A DNA stretch of 64,000 nucleotides, from the NCBI GenBank assembly GCA_020442465.1, contig JAGRJY010000133.1:1-64000 (forward strand), in the 5' to 3' direction. Every line of letters starts with the position of its first letter. Position 1 is the stretch's first letter. This document shows positions 1 through 8,922 of this stretch, piece by piece. The DNA is from Lysobacterales bacterium. Its GTDB lineage: Bacteria > Pseudomonadota > Gammaproteobacteria > Xanthomonadales > Xanthomonadaceae. The position numbers were made by a program, and so were the translations under genes. Under the pieces are notes generated by a model. It worked only from the letters and a program-made list of their open reading frames with translations. It was not told the DNA's origin and did no database searches.

Positions 1-996
1 GAACCCTACATCCTCTACCACGACAAGAAGATCTCCAGCATCCGTGACCTTCTGCCCGTGCTCGAGCAGGTCGCGAAGGCCGGCAAGCCGCTGCTGATCG
101 TGGCCGAGGAAGTCGAAGGCGAAGCGCTGGCGACCCTGGTCGTCAACACCATCCGCGGCATCGTGAAGGTCTGCGCGGTGAAGGCGCCGGGCTTCGGTGA
201 TCGTCGCAAGGCGATGCTGGAAGACATGGCTATCCTCACCGGCGGCACCGTGATCTCCGAGGAAGTCGGTCTGTCGCTCGAGAAGGCCACGATCAAGGAT
301 CTCGGCCGCGCGAAGAAGATCGTCATCTCCAAGGAGAACAGCACGATCATCGACGGCGCCGGCGAGTCCGACGCGATCCAGGCCCGCATCAAGCAGATCA
401 AGGCCCAGATCGAAGAGACCTCGTCCGACTACGACCGCGAGAAGCTGCAGGAACGCGTGGCCAAGCTGGCCGGTGGCGTGGCGGTCATCAAGGTCGGCGC
501 GGCGACCGAAGTCGAAATGAAGGAAAAGAAGGCGCGCGTCGAAGACGCCCTGCACGCGACCCGTGCGGCGGTGGAAGAAGGCGTGGTGCCGGGCGGCGGC
601 GTCGCCCTGATCCGTGCGCTGTCGACCATCAAGGACGTCAAGGGTGCCAACGAAGACCAGAACCACGGCATCGCCATCGCCCTGCGTGCGATGGAAGCCC
701 CGCTGCGCGAGATCGTCACCAACTGTGGTGAAGAGCCGAGCGTGGTGCTGAACAAGGTCGCCGAAGGCAGCGGTAACTTCGGTTACAACGCCGCGACCGG
801 CCAGTTCGGCGACATGATCGAGATGGGCATCCTGGATCCGACCAAGGTGACCCGCATGGCGCTGCAGAACGCCAGCTCGATCGCCGGCCTGATGATCACC
901 ACCGAAGCGATGGTTGCCGAGCTGCCGAAGAAGGAAGCCCCGGCCCACGACCACGGCGGTGGCGGCATGGGCGGTATGGGCGGCATGGACTTCTAA
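1..996 (+). CDS. groL: Chaperonin GroEL, 3' part (5' end outside window)
   Basis: The frame is open from base 1 and encodes the last 331 residues of the 60-kDa chaperonin, which folds proteins in a double-ring complex with GroES in the cytoplasm. A full protein has about 548 residues, so roughly 215 N-terminal residues lie upstream. The apical-domain segment around [20 protein letters not shown], the equatorial segment [11 protein letters not shown] and the Gly-Met-rich tail [11 protein letters not shown] are all present. Codons are strongly biased as in a highly expressed gene. The gene is followed by a GC-rich hairpin and an unusual array of terminator-like repeats. groES would be expected upstream, outside the window. 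Identity is not in doubt. Confidence 0.98.
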   Translation, partial: EPYILYHDKKISSIRDLLPVLEQVAKAGKPLLIVAEEVEGEALATLVVNTIRGIVKVCAVKAPGFGDRRKAMLEDMAILTGGTVISEEVGLSLEKATIKDLGRAKKIVISKENSTIIDGAGESDAIQARIKQIKAQIEETSSDYDREKLQERVAKLAGGVAVIKVGAATEVEMKEKKARVEDALHATRAAVEEGVVPGGGVALIRALSTIKDVKGANEDQNHGIAIALRAMEAPLREIVTNCGEEPSVVLNKVAEGSGNFGYNAATGQFGDMIEMGILDPTKVTRMALQNASSIAGLMITTEAMVAELPKKEAPAHDHGGGGMGGMGGMDF

Positions 997-1016
997 GAAG
1001 CCCGACACGCTGTTCA

Positions 1017-1038
1017 GCCCGGGCTGCGAGGCCCGGGC
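1017..1038 (+). terminator. GC hairpin just after groL
   Basis: The arms GCCCGGG (1017-1023) and CCCGGGC (1032-1038) pair perfectly around an 8-nt loop, 20 nt after the groL stop. There is no T run, so this is more likely an mRNA 3'-stabilising hairpin or the first of several stops than a complete intrinsic terminator. Confidence 0.45.
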
Positions 1039-1100
1039 ACAGTTGCGCGGCGGTGCGTCAGTACCGTCGCCGCTCCGAAAGGATTCGGAGCAACCCCTGG

Positions 1101-1235
1101 AAGCCCCGCCTTGGCGGGGCTTCTTCTTTTCCAGGCATGCCGCCGCCTTGGCGGGGCTTCTTCTTTTCCGGGCATCCCGCCGCCTTGGCGAGGCTTGTTC
1201 TTTACCGGGCGTGCCGCCGCCTTGGCGGGGCACCT
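1101..1235 (+). repeat. Four-copy 37-bp tandem repeat of a terminator hairpin
   Basis: The core GCCTTGGCGGGGC begins at 1108, 1145, 1182 and 1219, giving an exact 37-bp period. Copy 1 is a full intrinsic terminator: left arm AAGCCCCGCC, loop TT, right arm GGCGGGGCTT, then the pyrimidine-rich CTTCTTTT. Copies 2 to 4 keep the right arm, but only CCGCC of the left arm remains to pair; copies 2 and 3 keep the T-rich tail in progressively changed form and copy 4 has lost it. It most likely ends groL transcription, with later copies as backup. The rest of the gap, 1236-1492, shows nothing recognisable. Confidence 0.8.
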
Positions 1236-1492
1236 TCATGATGATGGGCAAAGCCCCTTGCGCGACTGGGCATGGTGGTCAGCCGCTGCTTGGCGGCCTT
1301 CTCGCTCCCGGTGAGCAACCTGGCCCGATTCGGCGCGATCCGGCGCGCGCGACGATCGTGCGCGGGGACGTTCAATCCGCACTCACGTCCGTCGCATGCG
1401 TGTTCGCCACCCTTCGACGTGGCCCGGCCGGCCACGACACTGCACCCGGCGAGCGGATCGGAGCGGCCGCGTGTGCGCGCCGACCTGAAGAA

Positions 1493-2587
1493 TCACTTGC
1501 GTGTCAGCGTGGCGATGAACGCAAGCAGGGCGAACAGTGCGATGAGCAGGGCGAGCAGGAACAGGGCGCCGAACGTGAAGAGCGCGGTCAGAACGCTGGA
1601 TGCAGCGTCGCCCCCCATCGAGCCTGCCGTGTCGGGCACCGGTGCCAGCGCGGCGGCCAGGCCAGAGAACTGCGCCCACAAGGCGGCACAGGACACCACG
1701 ACGAAACCTATGCTTGCCGCGGCAGGCACGCGTCCGAACAAGGCCCGCCCGCCGATGCGCAGTCCGGGCAGGAAGGCCAGCAACAGGATGATCCCCAGCC
1801 AGACCAGCAGTACGTCCGAAAACTGGCTGAACAACCACAGCGGAGCGAACAAGGCGCCGTACCAAGGGCGCCCGTAGGGCTCCAGCCGATCGACCAGGAA
1901 GCCACACACCCCGCTCCACGGGTTCGCTTCCATGTGCGCCAGATCGCGACAGGCCAGCATGCCGAGAAGACTGTCCGCACTCAGACCGCCAATCACCGGT
2001 GTTCCGAAGGTCAGACAGAATGTGGCCAAGCCAACGACGAGTACGAGCAGCGCGGTCGAAAGCAGGCCCCAGAATGTCCCTTCCGCCTTCAACCGTTGGT
2101 GCAAGGAAAACTGTTCGGCCCGAAGCAGAGCGGCCTGTTCCGCCTGATTGCGCCGAATCCACTCGGGCTGTTGCTCCGCGAACGGAGGTGAGGGCGCAGC
2201 CGGAACGTCTGGTGAAGTGGCAGGCGGCTCATCGGCGGGCCCCTCGATACCCGCTGCGACCGGGGCACGATCGAACCGCATGCTCAGCACGATGCAGGCC
2301 AGCCAGACCAGCAGGGCAGGCCAGGCGTGCTCGAGGAGCACGAACGTCGTTTCCAGCGGCGGGGCCACCGAGAGCCAGTGAGACAGCCAGGAACCGGGGA
2401 GCATCGCCATCCCGCTGCAGCCCGCCGCGCCGAGGCCCGGCCGCGTTGAGCACCCCAAGGCGGCGAGCACGGTCTCGGCGACGATCGGCCCGAACAGCAT
2501 CATGATGGTGCAGAAGCCCAACAACCCGTAAGCGAGAAGGCGACTGCGTGCGCTTGCCCGGCTGGTCACACCGGCGGCAAGCGGCAT
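1493..2587 (-). CDS. Uncharacterised multi-pass membrane protein
   Basis: The 364-residue product is not one I recognise. It has about six hydrophobic segments, near residues 15-40, 85-105, 170-195, 245-275, 285-305 and 325-360. A hydrophilic Pro/Ala/Glu-rich stretch at about 110-170, containing the charged run around EWIRRNQAEQ, interrupts them. An ATG start at 2587 gives the longest sensible frame. It lies back to back with the kinase gene, separated by 301 bp, and tail to tail with groL. The opposite-strand frames here read as Arg/Pro-rich shadows. A role at the inner membrane is inferred from topology only. Confidence 0.7.
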   Translation of the reverse strand: MPLAAGVTSRASARSRLLAYGLLGFCTIMMLFGPIVAETVLAALGCSTRPGLGAAGCSGMAMLPGSWLSHWLSVAPPLETTFVLLEHAWPALLVWLACIVLSMRFDRAPVAAGIEGPADEPPATSPDVPAAPSPPFAEQQPEWIRRNQAEQAALLRAEQFSLHQRLKAEGTFWGLLSTALLVLVVGLATFCLTFGTPVIGGLSADSLLGMLACRDLAHMEANPWSGVCGFLVDRLEPYGRPWYGALFAPLWLFSQFSDVLLVWLGIILLLAFLPGLRIGGRALFGRVPAAASIGFVVVSCAALWAQFSGLAAALAPVPDTAGSMGGDAASSVLTALFTFGALFLLALLIALFALLAFIATLTRK

Positions 2588-2888
2588 GAGTGTTTCTCGT
2601 GAGGCGTCGGGTCGCCATTAGATAGCAGCGCTGGTCGCGCGTCCATCACCCCACGTTTGACTCGTGCAGGCCGAACGACGATCCGTGAGCACTTGCGCTG
2701 TGGTGTCGCCGTGCGCGGCACGGACCGGTCTGGCAGCACGCACCGTGCCCGCCGACTCCACGCAGGGGCCGGGTCGTGGTGGATGGCGACCTGCACGCCA
2801 CGCGACGCCGCGTCTTCGATTCGGCCCAGCGACACTGCGGTACCATCGGGGAGACCCTGCTGACACAGCGGGGACGGGGAAGCCAGCG
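2588..2888. promoter_or_regulatory. Divergent intergenic region between membrane protein and kinase genes
   Basis: This gap must hold promoters for both flanking genes. I see no convincing -35/-10 pair. The kinase start is preceded by a purine-rich GGGGAAG about 6 nt upstream, which supports ATG 2889 over longer frames. Confidence 0.3.
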
Positions 2889-5384
2889 ATGACCCATCTG
2901 TCCGCCGGCCGCGTGCTCGGTCGTTTTCGCGTGATCGCGCCACTGGGGCGCGGCGGGATGGCGGCGGTGTATCGCGCGGAAGAGGTCGGCCTGGGTCGCG
3001 AGATCGCGCTGAAGGTGCTGCCGGCGGAACTGATGGATCAGGCCGGGTTTCTCGAGCGCTTCGAGCGCGAGGCGCGGGTCATCGCGCACCTGGAACACCC
3101 GAATATCGTGCCGCTGTACGCCAGCGGCATCGACGAGGGCATTCCGTGGATGGCGCTTCGCCTGCTCAGCCACGGCACACTGCAGGATCGCCTCGAAGCG
3201 GGGACGCTCGAGCTCGAAGAGGGGCTCACCCTGTTCGCCCAGATCGCGAAAGCGCTGGACCACGCACACGGACAGGGCGTGCTGCATCGCGATCTGAAGC
3301 CGCAGAACGTGCTGCTGGGAGGCGATGGCTCGGCCTACCTCGCCGACTTCGGCATCGCGCGCCTGCTGTCCGGCACATCGGTGCTGACCGGCACGGGCGC
3401 GGTGTTGGGCACGCCGCCGTACATGGCGCCGGAACAGGCGCAGGGCGAAGAGCTGGGCCCGCCCTGTGACCGCTACGCACTGGCAGTGATGCTGTACCGC
3501 TGGCTGTGTGGCCAGGTGCCGTTCGACGCCGACACGCCGCTCGCCGTGCTGATGAAGCAGGTGCAGGCGCCAGTGCCGACCGAGCCGATGAATGCGCTGC
3601 CGCCGCAGGCGCGCGCGGTGCTGCTCAAAGGGCTCGAGAAAAGCCCGGCGCAGCGCTGGTCGTCGTCACTCGCCATGGTGCAGGCGCTGGATCAGGCCAT
3701 GCGGCCGGGTGCGACGTCGGTGACGTCGTTCGCGACCGGGTCGGCCGCACGCGCCGGCGGTGCACGCACCGCGCCGCACGTGGCGCAGTCGCCGCCCACG
3801 GCGGGCGGCGGCGCGATGAAGTGGGTGGCCGCCATCGTGGTGGTGATCGGTATCGCGATTGTGGCATCCCGATTCCTGCCGATGGACAAGCCCGGGCAAG
3901 CCGAACCGCAGCTTGCGCACCGTGATGCCGCATCCGAGGTCTCGGGCGCTGGTACCCAGCCCGATACGCCGCTGCCGCAGCCCAGCGGCGAGGATGGGCA
4001 AGCAGGCCGTGACCACGACGCAACGGCGCGACAGTCCTCGGAACCGCGCGACGTGGCGCAGGACGAGCCCGGTGCGAGGTCTGCTGGCGACGGGCGGGGC
4101 GATGACGGATCGACACTGACCCTCGATCCAGCAGGGTCCGACGAAGCCGCCCGCGACGCGCTTGCGACTGCCGCGGCCGAGCGGGCGCCGACGACGGCAG
4201 TACCGTCTGAACGTATCGATCCACCGAAGCTGGCGACCGATCCTGCAGCGCCGCAGCGTGATGCCGGCGTCGCGCCCGCTCCGCCTCGCATCCAGGACGA
4301 GCCGCGGCCCCCGACACGAGCGCAGCTGCCTGCCCAACCGCGACCGGCCGAACCGGAACCGGTGGCGCAGGACCAGGCTGTCGGATTCTCTGGCGAAGGC
4401 ATCGCCGCGCCGGCCGCGAGCCCAGCGGACGACGTGGCGGTGATCCGCGACATCCAGAGTGAGCTGCGCCGGCTGGGACGCGAGGTGGCGAACACGGGCC
4501 AGCTCGACGATGCGACCCGCGCCGGGATCGAGAGCTTCTCGCAGGCGAGCGGTCGCGACGTCCGCGGACTGGGGCTGGGTGCCGTACTCGCTGCACTGAA
4601 GTCCGCGCCGGCCTGGCCCTCGGCGGAGCGGGCGCCCGGCAGCGTGTTCCGCGACTGTCCGCAGTGTCCCGAGCTGGTGGTGATTCCGGCTGGCCGCTTC
4701 GTGATGGGCAGTCCGAAGGACGAGCCGCAGCGCATGCTGTGGGAAGGGCCGCAGCATGAAGTGCGCGTGCCGGCGTTCGCCATGGGCCGGTTCGAGACGC
4801 AATTCGCGGAGTGGGATGCCTGCCTGGCCGAGGGCGGATGCAGTCACCGCCCGGACGCCAACGGCTGGGGCGGCGGCACCCAGCCGGTGATGAACGTCAG
4901 CTGGAACGACGTGCAGGCCTACCTGGCCTGGCTCTCGCGCAAGACCGCACAGCACTACCGACTGCCCAGCGAGGCCGAGTGGGAATACGCCGCGCGCGCC
5001 GGCACCAGCGGGCGCCATTACCTGGGCGACTGCTTCGGCAGCGACACGGCGAATTTCCACGCCGGCATGCCGGCCAAGGGCTGCAAAGCGGGGCAGTTCC
5101 GCCGCCGCACCGTCGCCGTCGGCAGCTTCCCGCCCAACCCGTTCGGACTGCACGACATGCACGGCAACGTCTGGGAGTGGACGCAGGACTGCGACAACAG
5201 CAACTACCGCGGCGCGCCGACCGATGGCGCGGCGTGGATGAGCGGCAACTGCCGCAAGGCCATCGTGCGCGGCGCTGGCTGGCATGACTGGGGATTCTGG
5301 CTGCGTTCGGCGGCGCGTTTCGGCTTCGTGCGCGAAGCGCGGCATCCCTTCGGCGGGTTCCGCGTGGTCAGGGTGTTGCCATGA
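2889..5384 (+). CDS. Membrane Ser/Thr protein kinase fused to a peptidoglycan-binding-like segment and an FGE-sulfatase domain
   Basis: The product has 831 residues. An N-terminal Hanks-type kinase has the Gly loop GRGGMAAVYRA (20-30), Lys42, the HRDLKPQN catalytic loop (133-140) and DFG (153-155), so it looks active. A single membrane segment near 310-330 is followed by about 180 Pro/Ala/Asp-rich residues. A helical segment at about 515-580 resembles a PG_binding_1 fold. The C-terminus, from about 590, is a formylglycine-generating-enzyme-type domain with the hallmark HGNVWEWTQD and a late RGAGW. The layout puts the kinase in the cytoplasm and the C-terminal domain in the periplasm, as in bacterial Pkn1-like proteins where that domain is probably a ligand- or protein-binding module. 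No phosphatase gene is adjacent. The substrate is unknown. Confidence 0.9.
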   Translation: MTHLSAGRVLGRFRVIAPLGRGGMAAVYRAEEVGLGREIALKVLPAELMDQAGFLERFEREARVIAHLEHPNIVPLYASGIDEGIPWMALRLLSHGTLQDRLEAGTLELEEGLTLFAQIAKALDHAHGQGVLHRDLKPQNVLLGGDGSAYLADFGIARLLSGTSVLTGTGAVLGTPPYMAPEQAQGEELGPPCDRYALAVMLYRWLCGQVPFDADTPLAVLMKQVQAPVPTEPMNALPPQARAVLLKGLEKSPAQRWSSSLAMVQALDQAMRPGATSVTSFATGSAARAGGARTAPHVAQSPPTAGGGAMKWVAAIVVVIGIAIVASRFLPMDKPGQAEPQLAHRDAASEVSGAGTQPDTPLPQPSGEDGQAGRDHDATARQSSEPRDVAQDEPGARSAGDGRGDDGSTLTLDPAGSDEAARDALATAAAERAPTTAVPSERIDPPKLATDPAAPQRDAGVAPAPPRIQDEPRPPTRAQLPAQPRPAEPEPVAQDQAVGFSGEGIAAPAASPADDVAVIRDIQSELRRLGREVANTGQLDDATRAGIESFSQASGRDVRGLGLGAVLAALKSAPAWPSAERAPGSVFRDCPQCPELVVIPAGRFVMGSPKDEPQRMLWEGPQHEVRVPAFAMGRFETQFAEWDACLAEGGCSHRPDANGWGGGTQPVMNVSWNDVQAYLAWLSRKTAQHYRLPSEAEWEYAARAGTSGRHYLGDCFGSDTANFHAGMPAKGCKAGQFRRRTVAVGSFPPNPFGLHDMHGNVWEWTQDCDNSNYRGAPTDGAAWMSGNCRKAIVRGAGWHDWGFWLRSAARFGFVREARHPFGGFRVVRVLP

Positions 5385-5460
5385 ACATGCCGATGCGCTG
5401 TCCCGGCCTGGAATCGTCGTCCGCAACGACCGTGCGCCGGTGCGCGCAGGCTGAACGGCC

Positions 5461-5934
5461 ATGACCCCGACTGCACGCGCAACCGAAAAGGGCCCCGCGA
5501 GCTTCCTTCGGATCCTCGCCTGGTTCGTCGTCGGTGGAGCAGTGGGTTATGCGCTCGGTCGCTGGGTGGGCAGCGGCAGCGACTGGGCGCTCGTCGCCAG
5601 CACCCTGATGATCCCACTCGGCATCTGGGTGGGTTGGGGCCTGATCATGCTCGCCGCGGTGGTGGCACTGCCGTTTCTCCTGCCCGGCGTGATCCGGCAG
5701 ATCGGCCAGGCCAAGTCGGCGGCGGACATCGATCCCGCGGAGGAGGCGGCGCGCCAGGCCCAGCTCGAACGCCGGCGGGCGCGTATCGGTTGGGCGTTCG
5801 TCTTGTCCTGCGTGCCCATCTGTTTCGTCGCCGGACTGATCAGCGGCGCGCCGTTCACCTACCTGGGGGTGGGACTGCTGGCGGGATGGGGCATGCGCCG
5901 CTCACGCGCCCTGCAGGACGTCGAGTTCGAGTAG
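5461..5934 (+). CDS. Small membrane protein, unknown function
   Basis: The 157-residue product has three or four hydrophobic segments, at about 18-36, 44-58, 60-78 and 108-128. They are rich in Gly-xxx-Gly packing motifs (GGAVGYALGRWVGSG). A charged cytoplasmic stretch with an ERRRAR core separates the two halves. It follows the kinase gene by 76 bp on the same strand and may be cotranscribed with it. I recognise no family. A membrane location is inferred from sequence. Confidence 0.6.
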   Translation: MTPTARATEKGPASFLRILAWFVVGGAVGYALGRWVGSGSDWALVASTLMIPLGIWVGWGLIMLAAVVALPFLLPGVIRQIGQAKSAADIDPAEEAARQAQLERRRARIGWAFVLSCVPICFVAGLISGAPFTYLGVGLLAGWGMRRSRALQDVEFE

Positions 5935-6021
5935 CGCGGGGCCTCATCCGAAGGCGAGCGGCGCGCCGGGCACCGTGGCCAGTCGCCGATAATTCCACGG
6001 CAGTTCGCCCGGTCCAGGCGT

Positions 6022-6044
6022 GCGGATATCGCTCCGCGATCCGC
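6022..6044. terminator. Hairpin in a convergent gap
   Basis: The arms GCGGAT/ATCCGC enclose a second pairing ATCGC/GCGAT between two genes that end toward each other. Neither side has a T run. It is a candidate bidirectional stop and nothing more. Confidence 0.3.
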
Positions 6045-6140
6045 GCCCGGCTTCAAGGATCGGTGCCGCTTCGGAACGGCGTCCTGTTCACGCTTGGGGA
6101 TGCCATCCCTCTGCGCCCCCAACGGTGACAGCACCGACAA

Positions 6141-7148
6141 CTAGAGCCGGTGGAAGCCGTCGATTTCGATCAGCAGCTCGCTGCGGCAGATGTCGGCGCG
6201 CAGGAACAGCCGCGGCACATCGGGGTGCAGATACGTCGCGAGCATCGTGCGCACCGCGGCGAGGTCGTCTTCGCGCCGCACGTAGACCTTCAGCAGGCTG
6301 TCGCCATCGAAGGGATGATCGTGGCCCAAACCGTCTTGCTGCGCCCGCGCCCGCAGGGCATCGAAATTGCGGAAGGTCTCGGCGATCTGTTCGGCGAGAT
6401 CGTCGTCGTGGCGCGAGTGATGGCCCACCACCGACGCTGTGCCCGACAGCATCAGCGGCAGCGCGAGCGACGGCGGACCGGCCATGGCGCGGGCAAAGCT
6501 GGGCGACTTCGGCCCGTAGCAGCGCGGATAGTGGTAGGCCGGTACCTGGCGCGGATTCTCGATCGGTCGGCCCGGCTGGCGGGCGCTGAGCCAGTAGACC
6601 TGCAGCGTGCGCGGGTGGCGGGATTGGCCGATAGCCGTGGCCGCCGGCAGGTCGGCGTCGGTGAGCTGCAGGCCGAGGCCGCGGCCGACGCAGAACTGCC
6701 GATAGCGCTCCTCGTCGCCGGTGCCCTCGTTGATCGCGTCGAAGTAGTTCCAGATGCGCAGCAGATGCGCATGCGCAGCGTGGCGCAGATGGTTGGACAG
6801 GGCGGCGTAGAGCTGCTCGGCGGCGCAGCGGATCGCGCCGGGCTGGCCGCTCTCCAGCTGGGTCGCGTGGCCAAAGCTCAACGTCGCCGTGCGGGCGCCG
6901 GCGAGGGCGCCGTCTTCCCAGCACTCGACCTCATCGTCGACCTGCCACACCTCGAAGCAGTCGCGGTCGTCGAGCGGCTGCAGATTCACCCGGTAGTAGC
7001 GGGGATCATTCAGATGATCCGGCGCGCCGTGGCCGAACCCGAACACCGCGAGCACATTGCGGTCGAGCAGATCGCGCGGATGACGCGTGCGCACGTAGCG
7101 CGCGCGCAGGCCGGCCCGTGCCGCGAACGGCAAGGTCTGCGCGCTCAT
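6141..7148 (-). CDS. xanB2: Chorismatase / 3-hydroxybenzoate synthase, XanB2 type
   Basis: The 335-residue product resembles the FkbO/Hyg5/XanB2 chorismatase family, once called pteridine-dependent deoxygenase-like. Family members split chorismate to pyruvate plus hydroxybenzoate or a dihydroxy acid; XanB2 makes the 3-hydroxybenzoate starter of xanthomonadin and 4-hydroxybenzoate. Supporting stretches are VFGFGHG near the start, RIWNYFDAIN in the middle, and YHYPRCYGPKSPSFARA followed by LMLSGTASVVGH late. The ATG at 7148 overlaps the stop of the upstream gene by 4 bp (ATGA), which fixes the start and argues for cotranscription with the halogenase-like gene. Product specificity (3- versus 4-hydroxybenzoate) cannot be read from sequence, but the surrounding aryl polyene genes point to 3-hydroxybenzoate. 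Confidence 0.87.
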   Translation of the reverse strand: MSAQTLPFAARAGLRARYVRTRHPRDLLDRNVLAVFGFGHGAPDHLNDPRYYRVNLQPLDDRDCFEVWQVDDEVECWEDGALAGARTATLSFGHATQLESGQPGAIRCAAEQLYAALSNHLRHAAHAHLLRIWNYFDAINEGTGDEERYRQFCVGRGLGLQLTDADLPAATAIGQSRHPRTLQVYWLSARQPGRPIENPRQVPAYHYPRCYGPKSPSFARAMAGPPSLALPLMLSGTASVVGHHSRHDDDLAEQIAETFRNFDALRARAQQDGLGHDHPFDGDSLLKVYVRREDDLAAVRTMLATYLHPDVPRLFLRADICRSELLIEIDGFHRL

Positions 7149-8437
7149 GCGGTCGACTCCAGCGTGGCGGCTGGCGCGCCGCGGCCGCGCCAGCGCTGCC
7201 AGCGCAGACCCACGGCGGTGATGCGGTAGATCATGCGGAATGCGCGCAGGCGGCTGTGTACGGCCGGGTTGTCGAACACGTCGCCCGACAGCATCGAGAT
7301 CACCGCCTGCTCGATCTGCCACACGTTGCGCGGGCGTTCGAACAGATGCCGCATGGTCGGTGTGGTGAACCGCTCGATGAACCAGGAGAACGTCTTCAGG
7401 CCAGCATCCATGCGGCGGCGATAGGCGCGCTGCAGGGTCGATTCCTCGGCCGGCGCACGCAGTACGCGGTCGACAAGCTGGGCCGCCTGTTCGGCGCTGT
7501 GCATGGCGAGAAACACGCCCGACGAGAAGATCGGATCGACGAAAGCATAGGCATCGCCGGCCATCACCCAGCCCGGGCCGGCGATCTCACGGCTCTGGTA
7601 GGAATAGTTGCCGGTGGCTTCGGCCGGAGCGGCGGCCTCGGCGCGCTGCATGCGGCGCGCCGCTTCGGGATGCGTGCACACCGTCTCGCGCAGGAAGGTG
7701 TCGAGGGCGCCCCGGCGCTGCTTCAGGTAGTCCGGCGTGCACACCGCACCGACGCTCATGACGTCGTCGGGCAGCGGAATCATCCACATCCAGCCCTGCG
7801 GCAGACGGTAGATCGAGATATTGCCCGCATCGTCGCCCGGGCGCCGTTCGACGCCGCGGAAGTGTCCGTAGAGGGCTGCGCTGCGATGGCGCGGATGGGC
7901 GCGCTTGAGCTTCCATTGCCGGGCGAGGAGGGTGTCGCGCCCGCTGCAGTCGATCAGGTAGCGGCAGCGCAGCGAGACGGTTTCGTCAGCGCGCTTCAGC
8001 GCAACCGTCCAATGCTGGTCGGCCTCGCGGTGCACCGCGACCACCTCGGTCGACTCGCGCGCGTCGGCGCCGGCGGACGCCGCGGTACGGAACAGCAGGT
8101 CGTCGAACTGGTCGCGCCGCACCTGGAAAGCGTGATCGGCGACGACGCGCAGGGCGCGGTCGAAGCGGAAGCGATTGTGCGCGCCCGATTCGCCGAGGAA
8201 GTCGGCGGCCGGCTTGTGCACGCCCATCGCTGCCACCTCCGCAAGCACGCCCAGCCGTTCGAGGATCGGCAGGTTCAGCGGCAGCAGCGACTCGCCAATG
8301 TGGAAGCGCGGGTGGCGATCCCGTTCGATCAGGCTCACCCGCCATCCCTGGCGGGCCAACAGCGTCGCCGCAGTCGACCCGGCCGGCCCACCTCCGATCA
8401 CGGCAACGTCGATGTCGGTCGGCAACGGAGCGGACAT
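7145..8437 (-). CDS. FAD-dependent halogenase-like oxidoreductase (first of two)
   Basis: The 430-residue product has the Rossmann motif GGGPAG (15-20), the HIGES stretch (46-50) common to flavin halogenases and hydroxylases, a lysine at 75 in the neighbourhood of the halogenase catalytic lysine, and WMWMIP (216-221), which fits the WxWxIP halogenase signature. A C-terminal FAD-binding GDAYAFVDPIFSSG is present. Flavin halogenases use reduced FAD, O2 and halide to halogenate aromatic substrates; halogenation of an aryl polyene head group is a reasonable inference, hydroxylation or desaturation an alternative. It is the first gene of the leftward unit with xanB2. The start at 8437 is preceded by a C8 run instead of a Shine-Dalgarno sequence. 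Confidence 0.82.
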   Translation of the reverse strand: MSAPLPTDIDVAVIGGGPAGSTAATLLARQGWRVSLIERDRHPRFHIGESLLPLNLPILERLGVLAEVAAMGVHKPAADFLGESGAHNRFRFDRALRVVADHAFQVRRDQFDDLLFRTAASAGADARESTEVVAVHREADQHWTVALKRADETVSLRCRYLIDCSGRDTLLARQWKLKRAHPRHRSAALYGHFRGVERRPGDDAGNISIYRLPQGWMWMIPLPDDVMSVGAVCTPDYLKQRRGALDTFLRETVCTHPEAARRMQRAEAAAPAEATGNYSYQSREIAGPGWVMAGDAYAFVDPIFSSGVFLAMHSAEQAAQLVDRVLRAPAEESTLQRAYRRRMDAGLKTFSWFIERFTTPTMRHLFERPRNVWQIEQAVISMLSGDVFDNPAVHSRLRAFRMIYRITAVGLRWQRWRGRGAPAATLESTA

Positions 8438-8652
8438 GGGCTGGGGGGGGTGGAACCAATCAACGAATGTTTCACGAATGATACACTGCCGCGCTTTCCC
8501 GACGCCCGATCGCAGCGCTTTGCCGGGCCTCGCGCCGGCCCGCAGGCAGCGGTCCGGCTGGCGCAGGTTTCGATCCCGCAGCGGTCCGGTGTCGAGGCAA
8601 CCCTTCCCGAGACGGCACGCAGTCCGTCGATCCACCTGTCCCGCGGTGCTCA
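8438..8652. promoter_or_regulatory. Divergent promoter region of the aryl polyene genes
   Basis: This 215-bp gap separates the leftward halogenase/chorismatase pair from the rightward ACP operon. A short AT-richer island at 8459-8490 contains TATCAT on the minus strand (8478-8483) and TACACT on the plus strand (8482-8487), each a plausible -10 box but without a good -35 partner. A G8 run lies at 8443-8450 next to the leftward start codon. Confidence 0.4.
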
Positions 8653-8922
8653 ATGTCCAACCAAACTCCCGCCGAACTCGAGCTGGCCCAGCTGCTCGTC
8701 GAATCCCTCAACCTCGAAGACGTCGAACCGGCGGGCATCGATCCGGAGCAGCCGCTGTTCGGCGACGGCCTGGGTCTCGACTCGATCGACGCGCTTGAAC
8801 TCGCCCTCGCGATCAGCAAGCGTTACGGCTTCCAGCTGCGCTCCGACAACGAGGACAACCGCAAGATCTTCGGGTCCTTGCGCGCGCTCGCGGCGCACGT
8901 CGAGCAACACCGCAGCGCTTGA
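8653..8922 (+). CDS. xanC: Acyl carrier protein of the aryl polyene pathway
   Basis: The 89-residue acidic protein has the phosphopantetheine-attachment motif GLDSID, with Ser44 as the likely modified residue. It is the first gene of the rightward biosynthetic operon, directly before a COG4648-like membrane protein whose TTG start overlaps its stop. In xanthomonadin and aryl polyene systems such an ACP receives the activated hydroxybenzoate and carries the growing chain. Only one ACP is present here, whereas the E. coli-type aryl polyene cluster has two, so a second may lie elsewhere. The symbol follows Xanthomonas usage and rests on context. Confidence 0.88.
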   Translation: MSNQTPAELELAQLLVESLNLEDVEPAGIDPEQPLFGDGLGLDSIDALELALAISKRYGFQLRSDNEDNRKIFGSLRALAAHVEQHRSA

